Shown piece after piece: positions 8,589 through 17,895 of a stretch of 64,000 nucleotides of DNA. The stretch covers positions 33,338 through 97,337 of the forward strand of contig NZ_NTHN02000014.1 of NCBI RefSeq assembly GCF_002300555.2, in the 5' to 3' direction. Both the position numbers and the translations under genes were made by a program. Numbering within the stretch: position 1 is the stretch's first letter; the number at the start of each line of letters is the position of its first letter. The stretch comes from Alloyangia mangrovi (GTDB lineage: Bacteria; Pseudomonadota; Alphaproteobacteria; Rhodobacterales; Rhodobacteraceae). The notes under the pieces were generated by a model, which saw only the letters and a list, made by a program, of their open reading frames with translations, made no database searches and was not told where the DNA came from.

Positions 8589-9542
8589 ATGCCCTTCCCG
8601 ACCAATCCCCAGACCGTCGCCGTCATCGGCACGGGCACCATCGGCGCCAGCTGGGCGACGCTGTTCCTCGGCGCCGGCCTTACCGTCCGCGCCAGCGATC
8701 CCGGCGCGGGTGCCGAGGCCAAGCTGCGCGCTTTCGTCACCGCCGCCTGGCCGTCGCTGGAGGCGCTTGGGCAGACCTCGGGTCTCAGCGCCGAAGAGGC
8801 GCAGGCCGCGCTGACCTTCTTCGCCACGCCAGAAGAGGCCGCCACCGGCGCCGAGTTGGTGCAGGAGAACGCCCCCGAGCGGATCGAGATCAAGCGCGAG
8901 ACCTATGCCAAACTCGAGTCGGCGCTGGCCCCCGAGGTGGTGATCGCCTCCTCGACCAGCGGCATCATGCCCAGCGAGCTGCAGGCCGGGATGACCCACC
9001 CCGAGCGGCTGGTCGTCGGCCACCCGTTCAACCCGCCGCACCTGGTGCCGCTGGTCGAAGTGGTGCCCGGCAAGCTGACCTCGGATGCGGCGGTCGATGC
9101 GGCGATGGCCTTCTACAAGGCGATCGGCAAGGTGCCGATCAAGCTCAACCGCGAGATGATCGGCCATATCGCCAACCGCCTGCAGGCCGCCGTCCTGCGC
9201 GAGAGCGTCTATCTGGCGCGCGAGGGCGTGGCCTCGATGCAGGACATTGACCTTGCCGCCTCGATGGGGCCGGGCCAGCGGTGGGCCTTCATCGGGCAGG
9301 GCAAGATCTTTGCGCTGGCAGGCGGTGTCGGCGGCATGGCGCATTTCCTCGATCACCTCGGCGAGGCGGTCGAGACCTGGTGGGACGACCTTGGCGACGC
9401 GCGGCTCGACACCGAGACCCGCGCCATGCTGACCGAGGCCTATGGCACGCCGACCGAGGAGAGCTTTGCCAAGGACGTCGCCTTCCGCGACGCTGCGCTG
9501 CTGCGCCGGCTCAAGGCTCTGTCGGAAGACGCCGAGGGCTGA
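8589..9542 (+). CDS. 3-hydroxyacyl-CoA dehydrogenase-family oxidoreductase (carnitine / gulonate dehydrogenase-like)
   Basis: The 317-residue protein has an N-terminal Rossmann domain (VIGTGTIGASWA, about residues 9-20), the active-site strand SSTSGIMPSELQ, and HPFNPPHLVPLVEVV, then a helical C-terminal dimerisation domain. Overall it resembles L-carnitine 3-dehydrogenase and lambda-crystallin/L-gulonate 3-dehydrogenase more than fatty acid FadB. I start it at the ATG at 8589 because the glycine-rich motif then falls near the N terminus. It follows rhaK by 66 bases on the same strand, but no known rhamnose step requires it. The true substrate is unknown. Confidence 0.72.
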   Translation: MPFPTNPQTVAVIGTGTIGASWATLFLGAGLTVRASDPGAGAEAKLRAFVTAAWPSLEALGQTSGLSAEEAQAALTFFATPEEAATGAELVQENAPERIEIKRETYAKLESALAPEVVIASSTSGIMPSELQAGMTHPERLVVGHPFNPPHLVPLVEVVPGKLTSDAAVDAAMAFYKAIGKVPIKLNREMIGHIANRLQAAVLRESVYLAREGVASMQDIDLAASMGPGQRWAFIGQGKIFALAGGVGGMAHFLDHLGEAVETWWDDLGDARLDTETRAMLTEAYGTPTEESFAKDVAFRDAALLRRLKALSEDAEG

Positions 9543-9574
9543 CAGCCCGGGCATTGATCGCAGGTTCTACAAGC

Positions 9575-9605
9575 AAACGCCGGCCGGACACGCGGGTCGG
9601 CGTTT
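9575..9605. terminator. Bidirectional hairpin terminator between convergent genes
   Basis: The arms AAACGCCGGCC and GGTCGGCGTTT pair over 11 positions with one G-T wobble around a nine-base loop. A-rich and T-rich arm ends would provide a short U tract in either direction. It lies between the dehydrogenase and the Lrp regulator, which converge. Confidence 0.7.
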
Positions 9606-9638
9606 ACCATTGCGAAGCGGCGGCACGGGGCTGCCGGC

Positions 9639-10067
9639 TCATCCCCCGACGTGCGACAACAGAAGGCTGCTCTCCGAGTTGAGCACCCCGGGCACGTCGC
9701 GGATCTCGCGCAGTACGCGGTCGAAGTTGACGAGGCTGTCGGTCCGTATCTCCACCACCAGATCCCAGGCGCCGTTGGTGGCGTGGATCTTCGCGATCTC
9801 GGGGATCCGCGTCAGCGTGCGGATCACGTTGCGCGACAGCCGGCCCTGCAACTCGACCATGGTGATCGCGCGCACTTCGCCTTCGACATCCTGATCGGTT
9901 TCGATGGTGAACCGCCGGATCCGACCTTCGGCCACCAGCGCCTCGAGCCGGGCGCGGGCCGTGGTGCGCGAGATTCCGACGGTTTGGGCGAGCTGGGTGA
10001 TCGACATGCGCGAGTCGCCGCGCAGGGCGGCTATAATGGCGCGGTCGGTGGGGGCGAGTTGTGTCAT
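9639..10067 (-). CDS. Lrp/AsnC-family transcriptional regulator
   Basis: The 142-residue protein starts at the ATG at 10067. It has an N-terminal winged helix-turn-helix (about residues 6-55, with MSITQLAQTVGISRTTARAR) and a C-terminal RAM ligand-binding domain (ITMVELQG and HATNGAWDLVVEI). A much longer antisense frame upstream is an artefact over the arginase gene. It diverges from arginase and ornithine cyclodeaminase, so it most likely senses arginine or ornithine and controls that pair through the inverted repeats in the shared promoter. Confidence 0.88.
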   Translation of the reverse strand: MTQLAPTDRAIIAALRGDSRMSITQLAQTVGISRTTARARLEALVAEGRIRRFTIETDQDVEGEVRAITMVELQGRLSRNVIRTLTRIPEIAKIHATNGAWDLVVEIRTDSLVNFDRVLREIRDVPGVLNSESSLLLSHVGG

Positions 10068-10187
10068 CCGTCCTATTTGATCTCTGAAGTGATCAAAGTG
10101 AACAGCCAATATGACGATCTGTCCACTTTGGTGAGCGAATTTGCCAACAGATCGGTGCATGTTGCGCCAAATCCAGATGGAGTCACC
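10068..10187. promoter_or_regulatory. Divergent lrp-type/arginase promoter with inverted repeats
   Basis: A perfect inverted repeat TTTGATC-N8-GATCAAA lies at 10076-10097, just upstream of the regulator gene. A second pair, CAAAGTG at 10094-10100 and CACTTTG at 10134-10140, overlaps it. Lrp-family proteins bind several spaced palindromes, so these are likely operators for the adjacent regulator. This is inferred from symmetry and position only. Confidence 0.6.
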
Positions 10188-11114
10188 ATGTCCAGAACCT
10201 GTTCCCTTCTCGGCGCCCCCGTGCAGACCGGCGCATCGCAACCGGGCTGCCTCATGGGCCCCGCCAGCCTGCGCACCGCGGGGCTCGAGCCGACGCTGGC
10301 CGAGCTCGACTGGCAGGTGACCGACCTTGGCGACCTGAGCATTCCGGCGCTGTCCCCGCGGGGACACGACAACGAAGCGATCCACAACCTCGCCGAAACC
10401 ATCGCCTGGATCGAGGTGCTCGAAGCCGCCGCCTATGACGCGGCCAAGGGCCATGACCTGCCGATCTTCATGGGCGGCGATCACTCCATGTCGGCCGGCA
10501 CCGTCGCCGGGATGGCGCGCTACGCGCAGGAGCAGGGGCGCCCGCTCTTCGTGCTCTGGCTCGACGCCCACCCCGACCTGCATTCGCTGGAGACCACCAC
10601 CAGCGGCAACCTGCACGGCACCCCGGTCAACTACTTCACCGGCCAGTCCGGCAATGACGCCTACCCGCCGCTCGCCACCGCCGTGCCGGTGGAGAACATC
10701 TGCATGATGGGCATCCGCTCGGTCGACAGGGCAGAGCACAAGCTGATCTCGGAGCAGGGCATCGAGGTGCACGACATGCGCGCCATCGACGAGACCGGTG
10801 TTCTGGCCCCGCTGAAAGCCTTCCTCGCGAAGGTGAAGGCAGCCAATGGCCTGCTGCACGTCAGCTTCGATGTCGACTTCCTCGAGCCCGGCATCGCCCC
10901 CGCCGTGGGCACCACCGTGCCCGGCGGCGCGACCTTCCGCGAGGCGCATCTGATCATGGAGACGCTGGGCGACTCCGGGCTGGTGCGCTCGCTCGATCTG
11001 GTGGAACTCAACCCCTTCCTCGATGAGCGCGGGCGCACCGCGAAACTGCTGTGCGACCTGACGGCGAGCCTCTTTGGCCGCCGCGTGCTCGACCGCATGA
11101 CCCGGAGCTTCTGA
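10188..11114 (+). CDS. rocF: Arginase
   Basis: The enzyme hydrolyses L-arginine to L-ornithine and urea. The 308-residue ureohydrolase has all six expected manganese ligands: His in GGDHS, two Asp and one His in DAHPDLH, and two Asp in SFDVDFLEPG. The substrate loop reads DLHSLETTTSGN rather than the usual DINTP form, so Asn is replaced by His after the third ligand. The start at 10188 follows GGAG. Its stop overlaps the start of ornithine cyclodeaminase as TGATG, consistent with one operon. Another ureohydrolase activity is possible but less likely given the neighbour. Confidence 0.87.
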   Translation: MSRTCSLLGAPVQTGASQPGCLMGPASLRTAGLEPTLAELDWQVTDLGDLSIPALSPRGHDNEAIHNLAETIAWIEVLEAAAYDAAKGHDLPIFMGGDHSMSAGTVAGMARYAQEQGRPLFVLWLDAHPDLHSLETTTSGNLHGTPVNYFTGQSGNDAYPPLATAVPVENICMMGIRSVDRAEHKLISEQGIEVHDMRAIDETGVLAPLKAFLAKVKAANGLLHVSFDVDFLEPGIAPAVGTTVPGGATFREAHLIMETLGDSGLVRSLDLVELNPFLDERGRTAKLLCDLTASLFGRRVLDRMTRSF

Positions 11115-12178
11115 TGATGGCCGTGAAACCTTCCACACTCAAACCGTCGGCGCAGGCCTATGTGCCCTTCGTGTCGGTCGAGAACATGATGAAACTGGTG
11201 CACGCCCATGGCGTCGAGGCCTTCATCACCGGGCTTGCCTCGGTGATTGAGAAGGACTTCAAGCGCTGGCCCGAGTTCGACAAGACGCCGCGCGTGGCGT
11301 CGCACTCGCGCGACGGTGTGATCGAGCTGATGCCGACGGCTGATGCCGAGAACTACGGCTTCAAATACGTCAACGGCCATCCCAAGAACATGCGTGAGGG
11401 CTACCAGACCGTCACCGCCTTCGGCGTGCTCTCGTCGGTGGCCAACGGCTACCCGATCCTGCTCACCGAGATGACCCTGCTGACCGCGCTGCGCACCGCC
11501 GCGACATCGGCGCTGGTCGGCAGGTACCTCGCGCCCAAGGGCGCCGAGGTCATGGCGATGATCGGCAACGGCGCGCAATGCGAGTTCCAGGCCATGGCCT
11601 TCCGCGCGCTCTGCGGGATCAACAAGCTGCGGCTCTACGACATCGACCCGGCGGCGACCGACAAGGCCGAGCGCAATCTGAAGGCGCAGGGCTTCGAGGT
11701 TGTGCGCTGTGCAGATTCTCAATCTGCAGTTGAGGGCGCGCAGGTCATCACAACCTGCACCGCCGACAAGCAATATGCCACCATCCTGACCGACAACATG
11801 GTCGGCGCAGGAGTCCACATCAACGCCATCGGCGGCGACTGCCCGGGCAAGACCGAGCTGCACCGCGACATCCTGCTGCGCTCGGACATCTTCGTGGAAT
11901 ACCCCGAGCAGACCCGCATCGAGGGCGAGATCCAGCAGCTCGACGCGGATTACCCGGTGACCGAACTCTGGCAGGTGATGCGCGGCGAGGCAGCCGGGCG
12001 GCGCGACGAGAAGCAGATCACGCTTTTCGACTCGGTCGGCTTTGCCATCGAGGACTTCTCGGCGCTCTGCTATGTGCACGGGCTGATCGAGGGCGGTGAG
12101 TTCTGCGAAATGCTCGACCTGCTGGCCGACCCGGATGATCCCCGCGATCTTTTCGGCATGCTGACCCGCGCCGCCTGA
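11114..12178 (+). CDS. ocd: Ornithine cyclodeaminase
   Basis: The enzyme converts L-ornithine directly to L-proline and ammonia using NAD+. The 354-residue protein has the OCD/mu-crystallin fold: a substrate segment around LLTEMTLLTALRTAATSAL, then a Rossmann region MIGNGAQCEFQAMAF, and INAIGGDCPGKTEL near the active site. The start overlaps the arginase stop. Together the two genes form the arginine-ornithine-proline route. A strong terminator follows 18 bases after the stop. Confidence 0.92.
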   Translation: MMAVKPSTLKPSAQAYVPFVSVENMMKLVHAHGVEAFITGLASVIEKDFKRWPEFDKTPRVASHSRDGVIELMPTADAENYGFKYVNGHPKNMREGYQTVTAFGVLSSVANGYPILLTEMTLLTALRTAATSALVGRYLAPKGAEVMAMIGNGAQCEFQAMAFRALCGINKLRLYDIDPAATDKAERNLKAQGFEVVRCADSQSAVEGAQVITTCTADKQYATILTDNMVGAGVHINAIGGDCPGKTELHRDILLRSDIFVEYPEQTRIEGEIQQLDADYPVTELWQVMRGEAAGRRDEKQITLFDSVGFAIEDFSALCYVHGLIEGGEFCEMLDLLADPDDPRDLFGMLTRAA

Positions 12179-12196
12179 GGCGCGGGACTGACCTGA

Positions 12197-12224
12197 CATA
12201 AGGCGCCCTCCGGGGCGCCTTATG
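12197..12224. terminator. Bidirectional terminator between ocd and tetR-type gene
   Basis: A perfect 12-base-pair stem CATAAGGCGCCC / GGGCGCCTTATG encloses a TCCG loop. The arm ends are AT-rich and the element overlaps the stop codon of the convergent TetR-family gene. Confidence 0.8.
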
Positions 12225-12891
12225 CTTTGTAGGCGGCGAGAAAGACCCGCACCGCGTCCTTGGCAACGCGGGTGATCTCTTCTTCGGTGGGGGCATCGGG
12301 GCGGCGGCCGAAGAGCCGTGGGCGCCAAGTCAACGTGGTGGCAAGCTCGATGAACTGCCCGGCGGCGAGCGCGGTGTCAGGCACGTTCAAGGTGCCGGCC
12401 TCGGTCTCGCGCCGCAGGAAGTCCTGCAGGCAGCTCAGGAAATGCCTCGCCCCGGCATCGTAAAAGCGCATGCCGAGTTCAGGCATCCGCTCGACGACGC
12501 TGATCACGATGCGCTGCGCGCGGATGACCTCTTCGGAATTGAGCTGCGTCGACAGGCCGATGGCATAGGCCATCAGCCGCTCTTCAAGCGTGCCGGCCTC
12601 GGCAAGCCGGGCGAAGATTCCGTCGAAGAAATCGCGGCGCTTGTCCTCGACCAGCGCGACGAAGAGGTCTTCCTTGTTCTCGAAGTACACATAGAGTGTG
12701 CCCTTGGAGACCCCCGCCGCCTTGCAGATGCTGTTCATCGAGGCGGCATCGAATCCCTGATCGACAAAGACCTGCCACGCGCCGTCGAGGATTTGACGGC
12801 GCTTTTCAGGGTCTTCGCCCGCAGCGTGGCGGCGCTTCTGCGCGCAGGCCTTGGCCTTTTCCGTGAGTATGTCGAGTTTCATGCGCTTCAT
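12220..12891 (-). CDS. TetR-family repressor of the adjacent efflux pair
   Basis: The 223-residue protein has a TetR DNA-binding domain at about residues 32-78 (QILDGAWQVFVDQGF, then ASMNSICKAAGVSKGTLYVYF) and a C-terminal helical ligand domain. Two in-frame ATG codons lie three codons apart, and the second gives MKLDIL. It diverges from an HlyD/MFS drug efflux pair across a region with two matching palindromes. It therefore very likely represses itself and the pump, with release by a pump substrate. Confidence 0.88.
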   Translation of the reverse strand: MKRMKLDILTEKAKACAQKRRHAAGEDPEKRRQILDGAWQVFVDQGFDAASMNSICKAAGVSKGTLYVYFENKEDLFVALVEDKRRDFFDGIFARLAEAGTLEERLMAYAIGLSTQLNSEEVIRAQRIVISVVERMPELGMRFYDAGARHFLSCLQDFLRRETEAGTLNVPDTALAAGQFIELATTLTWRPRLFGRRPDAPTEEEITRVAKDAVRVFLAAYKA

Positions 12892-12894
12892 ATA

Positions 12895-12970
12895 ATCGAA
12901 CCGATCGGTTCGATGAAGTCTTGATTTCGTTGCGGCAGCCTCCTATGTCGTGTCGAACCGAGCGGTTCGA
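12895..12970. promoter_or_regulatory. Twin palindromic TetR-type operators
   Basis: Operator 1 is a perfect 20-base palindrome, ATCGAACCGATCGGTTCGAT, at 12895-12914. Operator 2 at 12953-12970 is the same 18-base core, TCGAACCGAGCGGTTCGA, with only the central pair altered. Their centres are 57 bases apart. One sits at the regulator start and one faces the efflux gene, the classic layout for TetR autoregulation with control of a divergent target. Confidence 0.85.
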
Positions 12971-13019
12971 TCAGCGAATCCCTCCTCCCAATTGCTTCCG
13001 ACACCCGAAGGACCTCCTC

Positions 13020-14178
13020 ATGTCCCGCCACGACCGCATCGAACCCGCCGATCCCGAGACCCGCCCCGCCGCGGCTCCGCAGGCCGCCACTCCCGAAACC
13101 GCCGAGGCGCCGCCGAAGAAGTCCGGACGCAAGAAGCGCATCCTTGGGGGGGATCGCGCTGATCGCACTGCTGGCAGGGGGCTACGAGGGCTACGGCTGG
13201 TGGACCGACGGGCGCTTCATGATCGAGACCGATGACGCCTATGTTCAGGCGGATCTCTCGCTCGTGTCGTCCAAACTGCAGGGATATGTGGAGGAGATCC
13301 CCGTGCAGGCGAACCAGCATGTGAGCAAGGGCGACGTGCTGGTCCGGATCGAGGATGGGGATTACCGCATCGCGCTCGAGCAGAAGCAGGCGCAGCTGCC
13401 GACGCTTGAGCGGACATTGGCCCGCATCGACGCCGAGACCGCCGCCGCAGAGGCCAGTGTGACGCAGGCGGAAGCCGAGCTGTCCGCTGCCGAGGCCGCG
13501 CTGCGCAGCGCGCAGACCGCGTTGACCCGGGCCGAGGGGCTGGCGGCACGCAAGGTGACCTCGCAGGCCGATCTCGACGATGCCACCGAGGCGCTCGAGA
13601 CCGCCAAGGCCAACCGCGCCGCCGCCGCCGCCGCGATCAAGGGCGCCGAGGCGCAGGTCGAGGTGCTGAAGGCGGAACGGGCCGAGACCGAGTCCAGCCG
13701 CCGCGAGATGGAGCTCGACATCGCGCAGGCGCAGCGGGATCTCGATCATACCGTGCTGCGCGCGCCATTTGACGGCACCGTCGCCAATATCGCCATCGAA
13801 GAGGGCGAGCTGGTCAGCATCGGCGCGCGGCTTGCCGCCGTGGTCCCGGATCACGGGCTCTACGTCGAGGCGAACTTCAAGGAAACCCAGCTCGCCGGGA
13901 TCCATCCGGGCGAGACCGTCAAGGTCAGCATCGATGCCATGGAAGGCCATGAAGTCGAGGGCCGCGTGGTCTCGGTCGCGCCGGCCACCGGTTCGGTCTT
14001 CTCGCTGTTGCCAGCTGACAATGCCACCGGCAACTTCACCAAGATCGTGCAGCGGGTGCCGGTGCGCATCGAGCTGCCCGAAGGCACGCAGGGCCTGCGC
14101 GCCGGCCTGTCGGTGGTGGTCGAGATCGACCAGCGCACCGCGCCCGCGGGCACGGAGCATGCGGAGGTCTCGAAATGA
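13020..14178 (+). CDS. HlyD/EmrA-family membrane fusion protein of an efflux pump (frameshifted)
   Basis: This is the periplasmic adaptor of a tripartite exporter. It starts at the ATG at 13020 with a cytoplasmic tail (MSRHDRIEP...KKSGRKKR), followed by one membrane helix. A run of seven G at 13146-13152 breaks the frame inside that helix. Removing one G gives ILGGIALIALLAGGYEGYGW and a 385-residue protein. The rest shows the biotinyl-lipoyl edges (DDAYVQADLSLVSSKL and APFDGTVANIAI) and a long alanine-rich coiled coil (about residues 110-230). The stop overlaps the exporter gene as ATGA. Confidence 0.85.
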
Positions 14179-15741
14179 GCACCGCAGCCCAACCCCAGGC
14201 CGCAGAACCCGAACTTACGCCGCGCAGGGTCGCGGCGTTTTTTCGTCATGGTCTTCGGCATGTTCATGGCGATCCTCGACATCCAGATCGTCTCGGCCTC
14301 GCTGCCCGAGATCCAGGCGGGTCTCGGTGCTTCGGCGGATGAGATCAGCTGGGTGCAGACCTCCTATCTGATCGCCGAGGTGATCATGATCCCGCTCTCG
14401 GGCCTGCTCGGGCGGATGATGTCGACGCGGTATCTCTTCGCCATCTCGGCGGCGGGCTTCACCGGGGCGTCCTTCATGTGCGCCACCTCGGGGTCGATCA
14501 ACGAGATGATCCTGTGGCGCGCGGTGCAGGGCTTCCTCGGCGGCGGCATGATCCCCTCGGTCTTTGCCGCCGCCTTCACGCTCTTCCCGCCGTCGAAGCG
14601 GGCGATCGTCTCGCCGCTGATCGGCCTCGTCGCAACGCTCGCGCCCACCGTCGGGCCGACCGTCGGCGGCTATCTCAGCCACGCGATGAGCTGGCATTGG
14701 CTGTTCCTGGTGAACGTGCCGGCGGGCATCGCGGTGACCCTGGGGGTGCTGGCGCTGGTCGATTTCGACAAGCCCGACTGGAAGCTCTTCGACAGCTTCG
14801 ACTGGATCGGCCTCGGGGCGCTGGCCTGTTTCCTCGGCGCGATGGAATACGTGCTGGAAGAAGGGCCGGGCAACGACTGGTTCCAGGATGAAATCGTTGC
14901 CGTGCTCTTCGTGGTCATGGTGGTCGGCGGGATCGTCACCTTCTGGCGCGCCTTCACGCTGAAGAACCCGGTGGTGGATTTCTCGGCCTTTGCCGACACC
15001 AACTTCGCCGTCGGTTCGGTGTTCAGCTTCGTGATGGGGATCGGGCTCTACGGAATGACCTATCTCTACCCGCTCTATCTGTCGTCGATCCGCGGCTACG
15101 ACAGCCTGATGACCGGTGAGACGGTCTTCGTGTCGGGGCTTGCCATGTTCGTCTCGGCGCCGCTGGCGGGGATACTGTCGTCGAAGATGGACCTGCGGCT
15201 GATGCTGATGATGGGCTTCATCGGGTTCGGGGTGTCGTCCTGGATGCTCACCGGCATGACCGCCGACTGGGATTTCCAGGAACTGCTGTGGCCGCAGGTG
15301 CTGCGCGGGCTGTCGCTGATGATCTGCATGGTGCCGATCAACAACCTCGCGCTCGGCACGCTGCCGCCGCAGAAGATGAAGAGCGCCTCGGGGCTCTACA
15401 ACCTGATGCGCAACCTTGGCGGTGCGGTGGGGCTGGCGCTGATCAACACGGCGCTGACCGATCGCGGCGCGCTGCATACGGCGCGGCTGAAAGAGGCGCT
15501 GAGCTGGGACAATCCCGAGGCGCTGCGCCAGCTCGAGATGATGGGGCAGAACCTTTCGGCGCAGGGCATCGACGGTGACAAGGGCGCGTTGCAGCAGATG
15601 GCCGGGCGCGTGGCCGAGCAGGCAACGGTGATGTCCTTTGTCGATGTCTTCCTGCTGATCACCGTGCTCTTTGCCGGGCTTGCGGTCATGGCGCTGGCGA
15701 TGAAGCCTCCGGCCAAGGGGGCAGGGGCGGCGGCGCACTGA
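14175..15741 (+). CDS. EmrB/DHA2-family MFS multidrug exporter (frameshifted)
   Basis: The gene encodes a 14-helix-type drug:H+ antiporter of the DHA2 family and partners the upstream HlyD protein. The start at 14175 overlaps the hlyD stop. After MSTAAQPQAAEPELTPRRVA the frame is lost at a run of six T at 14238-14243. With five T the protein reads AAFFVMVFGMFMAILDIQIV and continues for 521 residues. Motifs include the family D1 region FMAILDIQIVSASLPEI, WVQTSYLIAEV and the helix-5 antiporter motif LAPTVGPTVGGYL. A terminator follows. Confidence 0.86.
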
Positions 15742-15791
15742 CGCGCGGCCCGCTCCGCGGGACGGGTCGCGGGCCGGACTTGCAGACAACG

Positions 15792-15826
15792 AAGAAGGCC
15801 GCCGGATCGTCCGGCGGCCTTCTTTT
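15792..15826. terminator. Bidirectional terminator between MFS exporter and helicase
   Basis: A perfect 15-base-pair stem AAGAAGGCCGCCGGA / TCCGGCGGCCTTCTT closes a TCG loop, with TTTTC following on the plus strand. The A-rich left end gives a U-rich tail on the minus strand, so it can end both convergent genes. Confidence 0.88.
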
Positions 15827-15850
15827 CATTCAGCAATCGAGGCGCGGACC

Positions 15851-17770
15851 TCAGCCCTTGCGGTGCTTCTTGGGGCCGGCTTTCTTGTGGGCACCATCGG
15901 TGTCCTTGAAGGATTTCTTGGCACCGAACTTGCCCTTGGGCTTGTCGCCCTCGGCACGCTCGCGGCGCGGGCGCTCGAAGTCGCCGTCCTCGGACTTGCG
16001 CTTAAAGCCGCCGGGGCCACCGAAGCCTTCCTTCTTCTTGAAGCCGCCTTCCTTCTTGAAGCCACCCTCCTTGCGGAAGCCACCTTCCTTCTTGAAACCG
16101 CCTTCCTTGCGGAAGCCGCCCTCTTTCTTGAAGCCACCTTCCTTCTTGAAGCCGCCGGGCTTCTTGGGGCCGCGCGGCGCGCTCTTGAGCTCTTCGGGCA
16201 GGCCGTCGACCTGCTCCATCACCAGCCCCTGCGCCACTTCCATGTCGGGGCCGAGCGCCTCGAGGAAGCCCTCGACCGCGCTGTCGGCGATCTCGACGTA
16301 GGTCAGCTCGTCGGCGATGCGGATGGCGCCGAGCGCCTCGCGGGTGATGTTGCCGGCGCGGCAGATCTTCGGCAGCAGCCAGCGCGGGTTGGCATTGCCC
16401 TCGCGGCCGACGGTAACGGTGAACCAGCGGCTCGGGCCGAAGGGCTCGGTGCGCGGCGCCTTCTCGGCGCGGGCGTCGACCGGCAGCAGCTCCTCGGGGG
16501 CCGAGCGCAGGCTGCGCCACTGGCGCACCATAGCCTGGGCGATCTCCTCGGCGCTGTACTTCTCGGTGATCTGGGTCACCAGCGCGGCGTCGGTCTCGGG
16601 CGAGGGGTCGGTCCACATGGGATCGGCCAGCATCCGCGCCTCGTCACGCTCGAGCACGGCGTCGGCGCTGGGGGCTTCGCCCCACTCGGCCTCGACCTTG
16701 GCGAAGCGCATGATGCGCTCGGCCTTCTTGCGGTCACGCAGCGGCACGATGAGTGCCGAGATGCCCTTGCGCCCGGCGCGGCCGGTGCGGCCCGAACGGT
16801 GCAGCAGCGCCTCGTTGCTCTGCGGCAGCTCGGCGTGGATCACCAGGTCGAGGTTCGGCAGGTCGATGCCGCGGGCGGCGACATCGGTCGCCACGCAGAC
16901 GCGGGCACGGCCGTCACGCATCGCCTGCAGCGCGTGGCTGCGCTCGTCCTGGCTCAGCTCGCCCGACAGGCCCACCACGGCAAAGCCGCGGTTGGTCAGG
17001 CGCGACACCAGCCGCGACACGGTGGCGCGGGTGTTGGCGAAGACGATGGCGTTGGGCGCCTCGTGGAAGCGCAGCAGGTTGGTGATCGCGTTTTCCTGGT
17101 CGCCCTGGGCGACGATCACCGCGCGGTATTCGATGTCGGAGTGCTGCTTGGCCCCGCCCTGCACCTGGATGCGCTGCGAGTCGCGCTGGTAGCGCTGCGC
17201 CAGCTGGGCGATCTGCGGCGAGACGGTGGCCGAGAAGAGCAGCGTCTGGCGCTCGGGGTTGGAGGCCTCGAGGATGGTCTCGAGGTCTTCGCGGAAGCCG
17301 AGGTCGAGCATCTGGTCGGCCTCGTCGAGCACCACGGCCTTGACCTGCGACAGGTCAAGCGCGCCGCGGCGCAGGTGGTCGCACAGACGGCCCGGGGTGG
17401 CCACGACGATATGCGCGCCGCGCTCGAGCGCCCGGCGCTCGGTGCGCGCGTCCATGCCGCCAACGCAGGAGGCCATGACCGCGCCGGCTTCGGCGTAGAG
17501 CCAGCTCAGCTCGCGGCGGACCTGCAGGGCCAGTTCACGGGTGGGGGCGATGATCAGCGCTTCCGGCGCGCCAGCGGCGCCGAAGCTCTCGGCGTCGCCG
17601 AGGATTGCGGGGGCAATGGCAAGGCCGAAGCCCACCGTCTTGCCCGAACCGGTCTGCGCGGAAACCAGCAGGTCGGCACCGGCGATGGCCGGGTCGGCCA
17701 CGGCTTCTTGCACCGGGGTGAGCGTTTCATATCCGCGGGCTTGCAGAGCGGCTGCGAGGGTTTGTTTCAA
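15851..17770 (-). CDS. DEAD-box RNA helicase with DbpA-like domain and Gly-Phe-Lys repeat tail
   Basis: The 639-residue protein unwinds RNA, probably in ribosome assembly or cold adaptation. It has the Q motif region, Walker [36 protein letters not shown], and [13 protein letters not shown] in order. A DbpA-type RNA-binding domain follows (around [19 protein letters not shown]). The C-terminal tail contains about seven GGFKKE or GGFRKE units in tandem, encoded at about 16010-16163, then a Lys/Arg-rich end. The tail likely binds RNA non-specifically. Confidence 0.92.
   Translation of the reverse strand: MKQTLAAALQARGYETLTPVQEAVADPAIAGADLLVSAQTGSGKTVGFGLAIAPAILGDAESFGAAGAPEALIIAPTRELALQVRRELSWLYAEAGAVMASCVGGMDARTERRALERGAHIVVATPGRLCDHLRRGALDLSQVKAVVLDEADQMLDLGFREDLETILEASNPERQTLLFSATVSPQIAQLAQRYQRDSQRIQVQGGAKQHSDIEYRAVIVAQGDQENAITNLLRFHEAPNAIVFANTRATVSRLVSRLTNRGFAVVGLSGELSQDERSHALQAMRDGRARVCVATDVAARGIDLPNLDLVIHAELPQSNEALLHRSGRTGRAGRKGISALIVPLRDRKKAERIMRFAKVEAEWGEAPSADAVLERDEARMLADPMWTDPSPETDAALVTQITEKYSAEEIAQAMVRQWRSLRSAPEELLPVDARAEKAPRTEPFGPSRWFTVTVGREGNANPRWLLPKICRAGNITREALGAIRIADELTYVEIADSAVEGFLEALGPDMEVAQGLVMEQVDGLPEELKSAPRGPKKPGGFKKEGGFKKEGGFRKEGGFKKEGGFRKEGGFKKEGGFKKKEGFGGPGGFKRKSEDGDFERPRRERAEGDKPKGKFGAKKSFKDTDGAHKKAGPKKHRKG
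16010..16163 (-). repeat. 21-base coding tandem repeat in helicase tail
   Basis: About seven near-identical 21-base units encode the seven-residue motif E-G-G-F-K/R-K-x. The units differ mainly at one codon (AAG versus CGC/CGG), so slippage could change copy number without shifting the frame. Confidence 0.75.
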
Positions 17771-17895
17771 GGTCTGAGATCCGATCCAAGGACTGTCGGC
17801 GAGGGATGTCGGTACGAGGAGTCAGACCGAGTCAGGGCGCCGGGAAAGGGTGCGCTATATACCCTGCACCCCGGTCCGTAAAGCGCCGATTGAGC

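Noticed and set aside
10068..11138. Extension of the Lrp regulator to a 499-residue protein
   Set aside because: The extra N-terminal sequence lies entirely antisense to arginase. The Lrp domain is complete from the ATG at 10067.
14215..15789. Long antisense frame (524 codons) opposite the MFS exporter
   Set aside because: It has His/Arg/Asp-rich low-complexity content, no recognisable domain, and overlaps a well-supported transporter.
16010..16163. CRISPR-like array in the helicase tail
   Set aside because: The 21-base units are contiguous, without spacers, and encode a regular peptide repeat in frame.
15863..17881. 672-codon plus-strand frame opposite the DEAD-box helicase
   Set aside because: It is the mirror of the helicase codons; the composition is Gly/Ala/Leu/His-rich without motifs.
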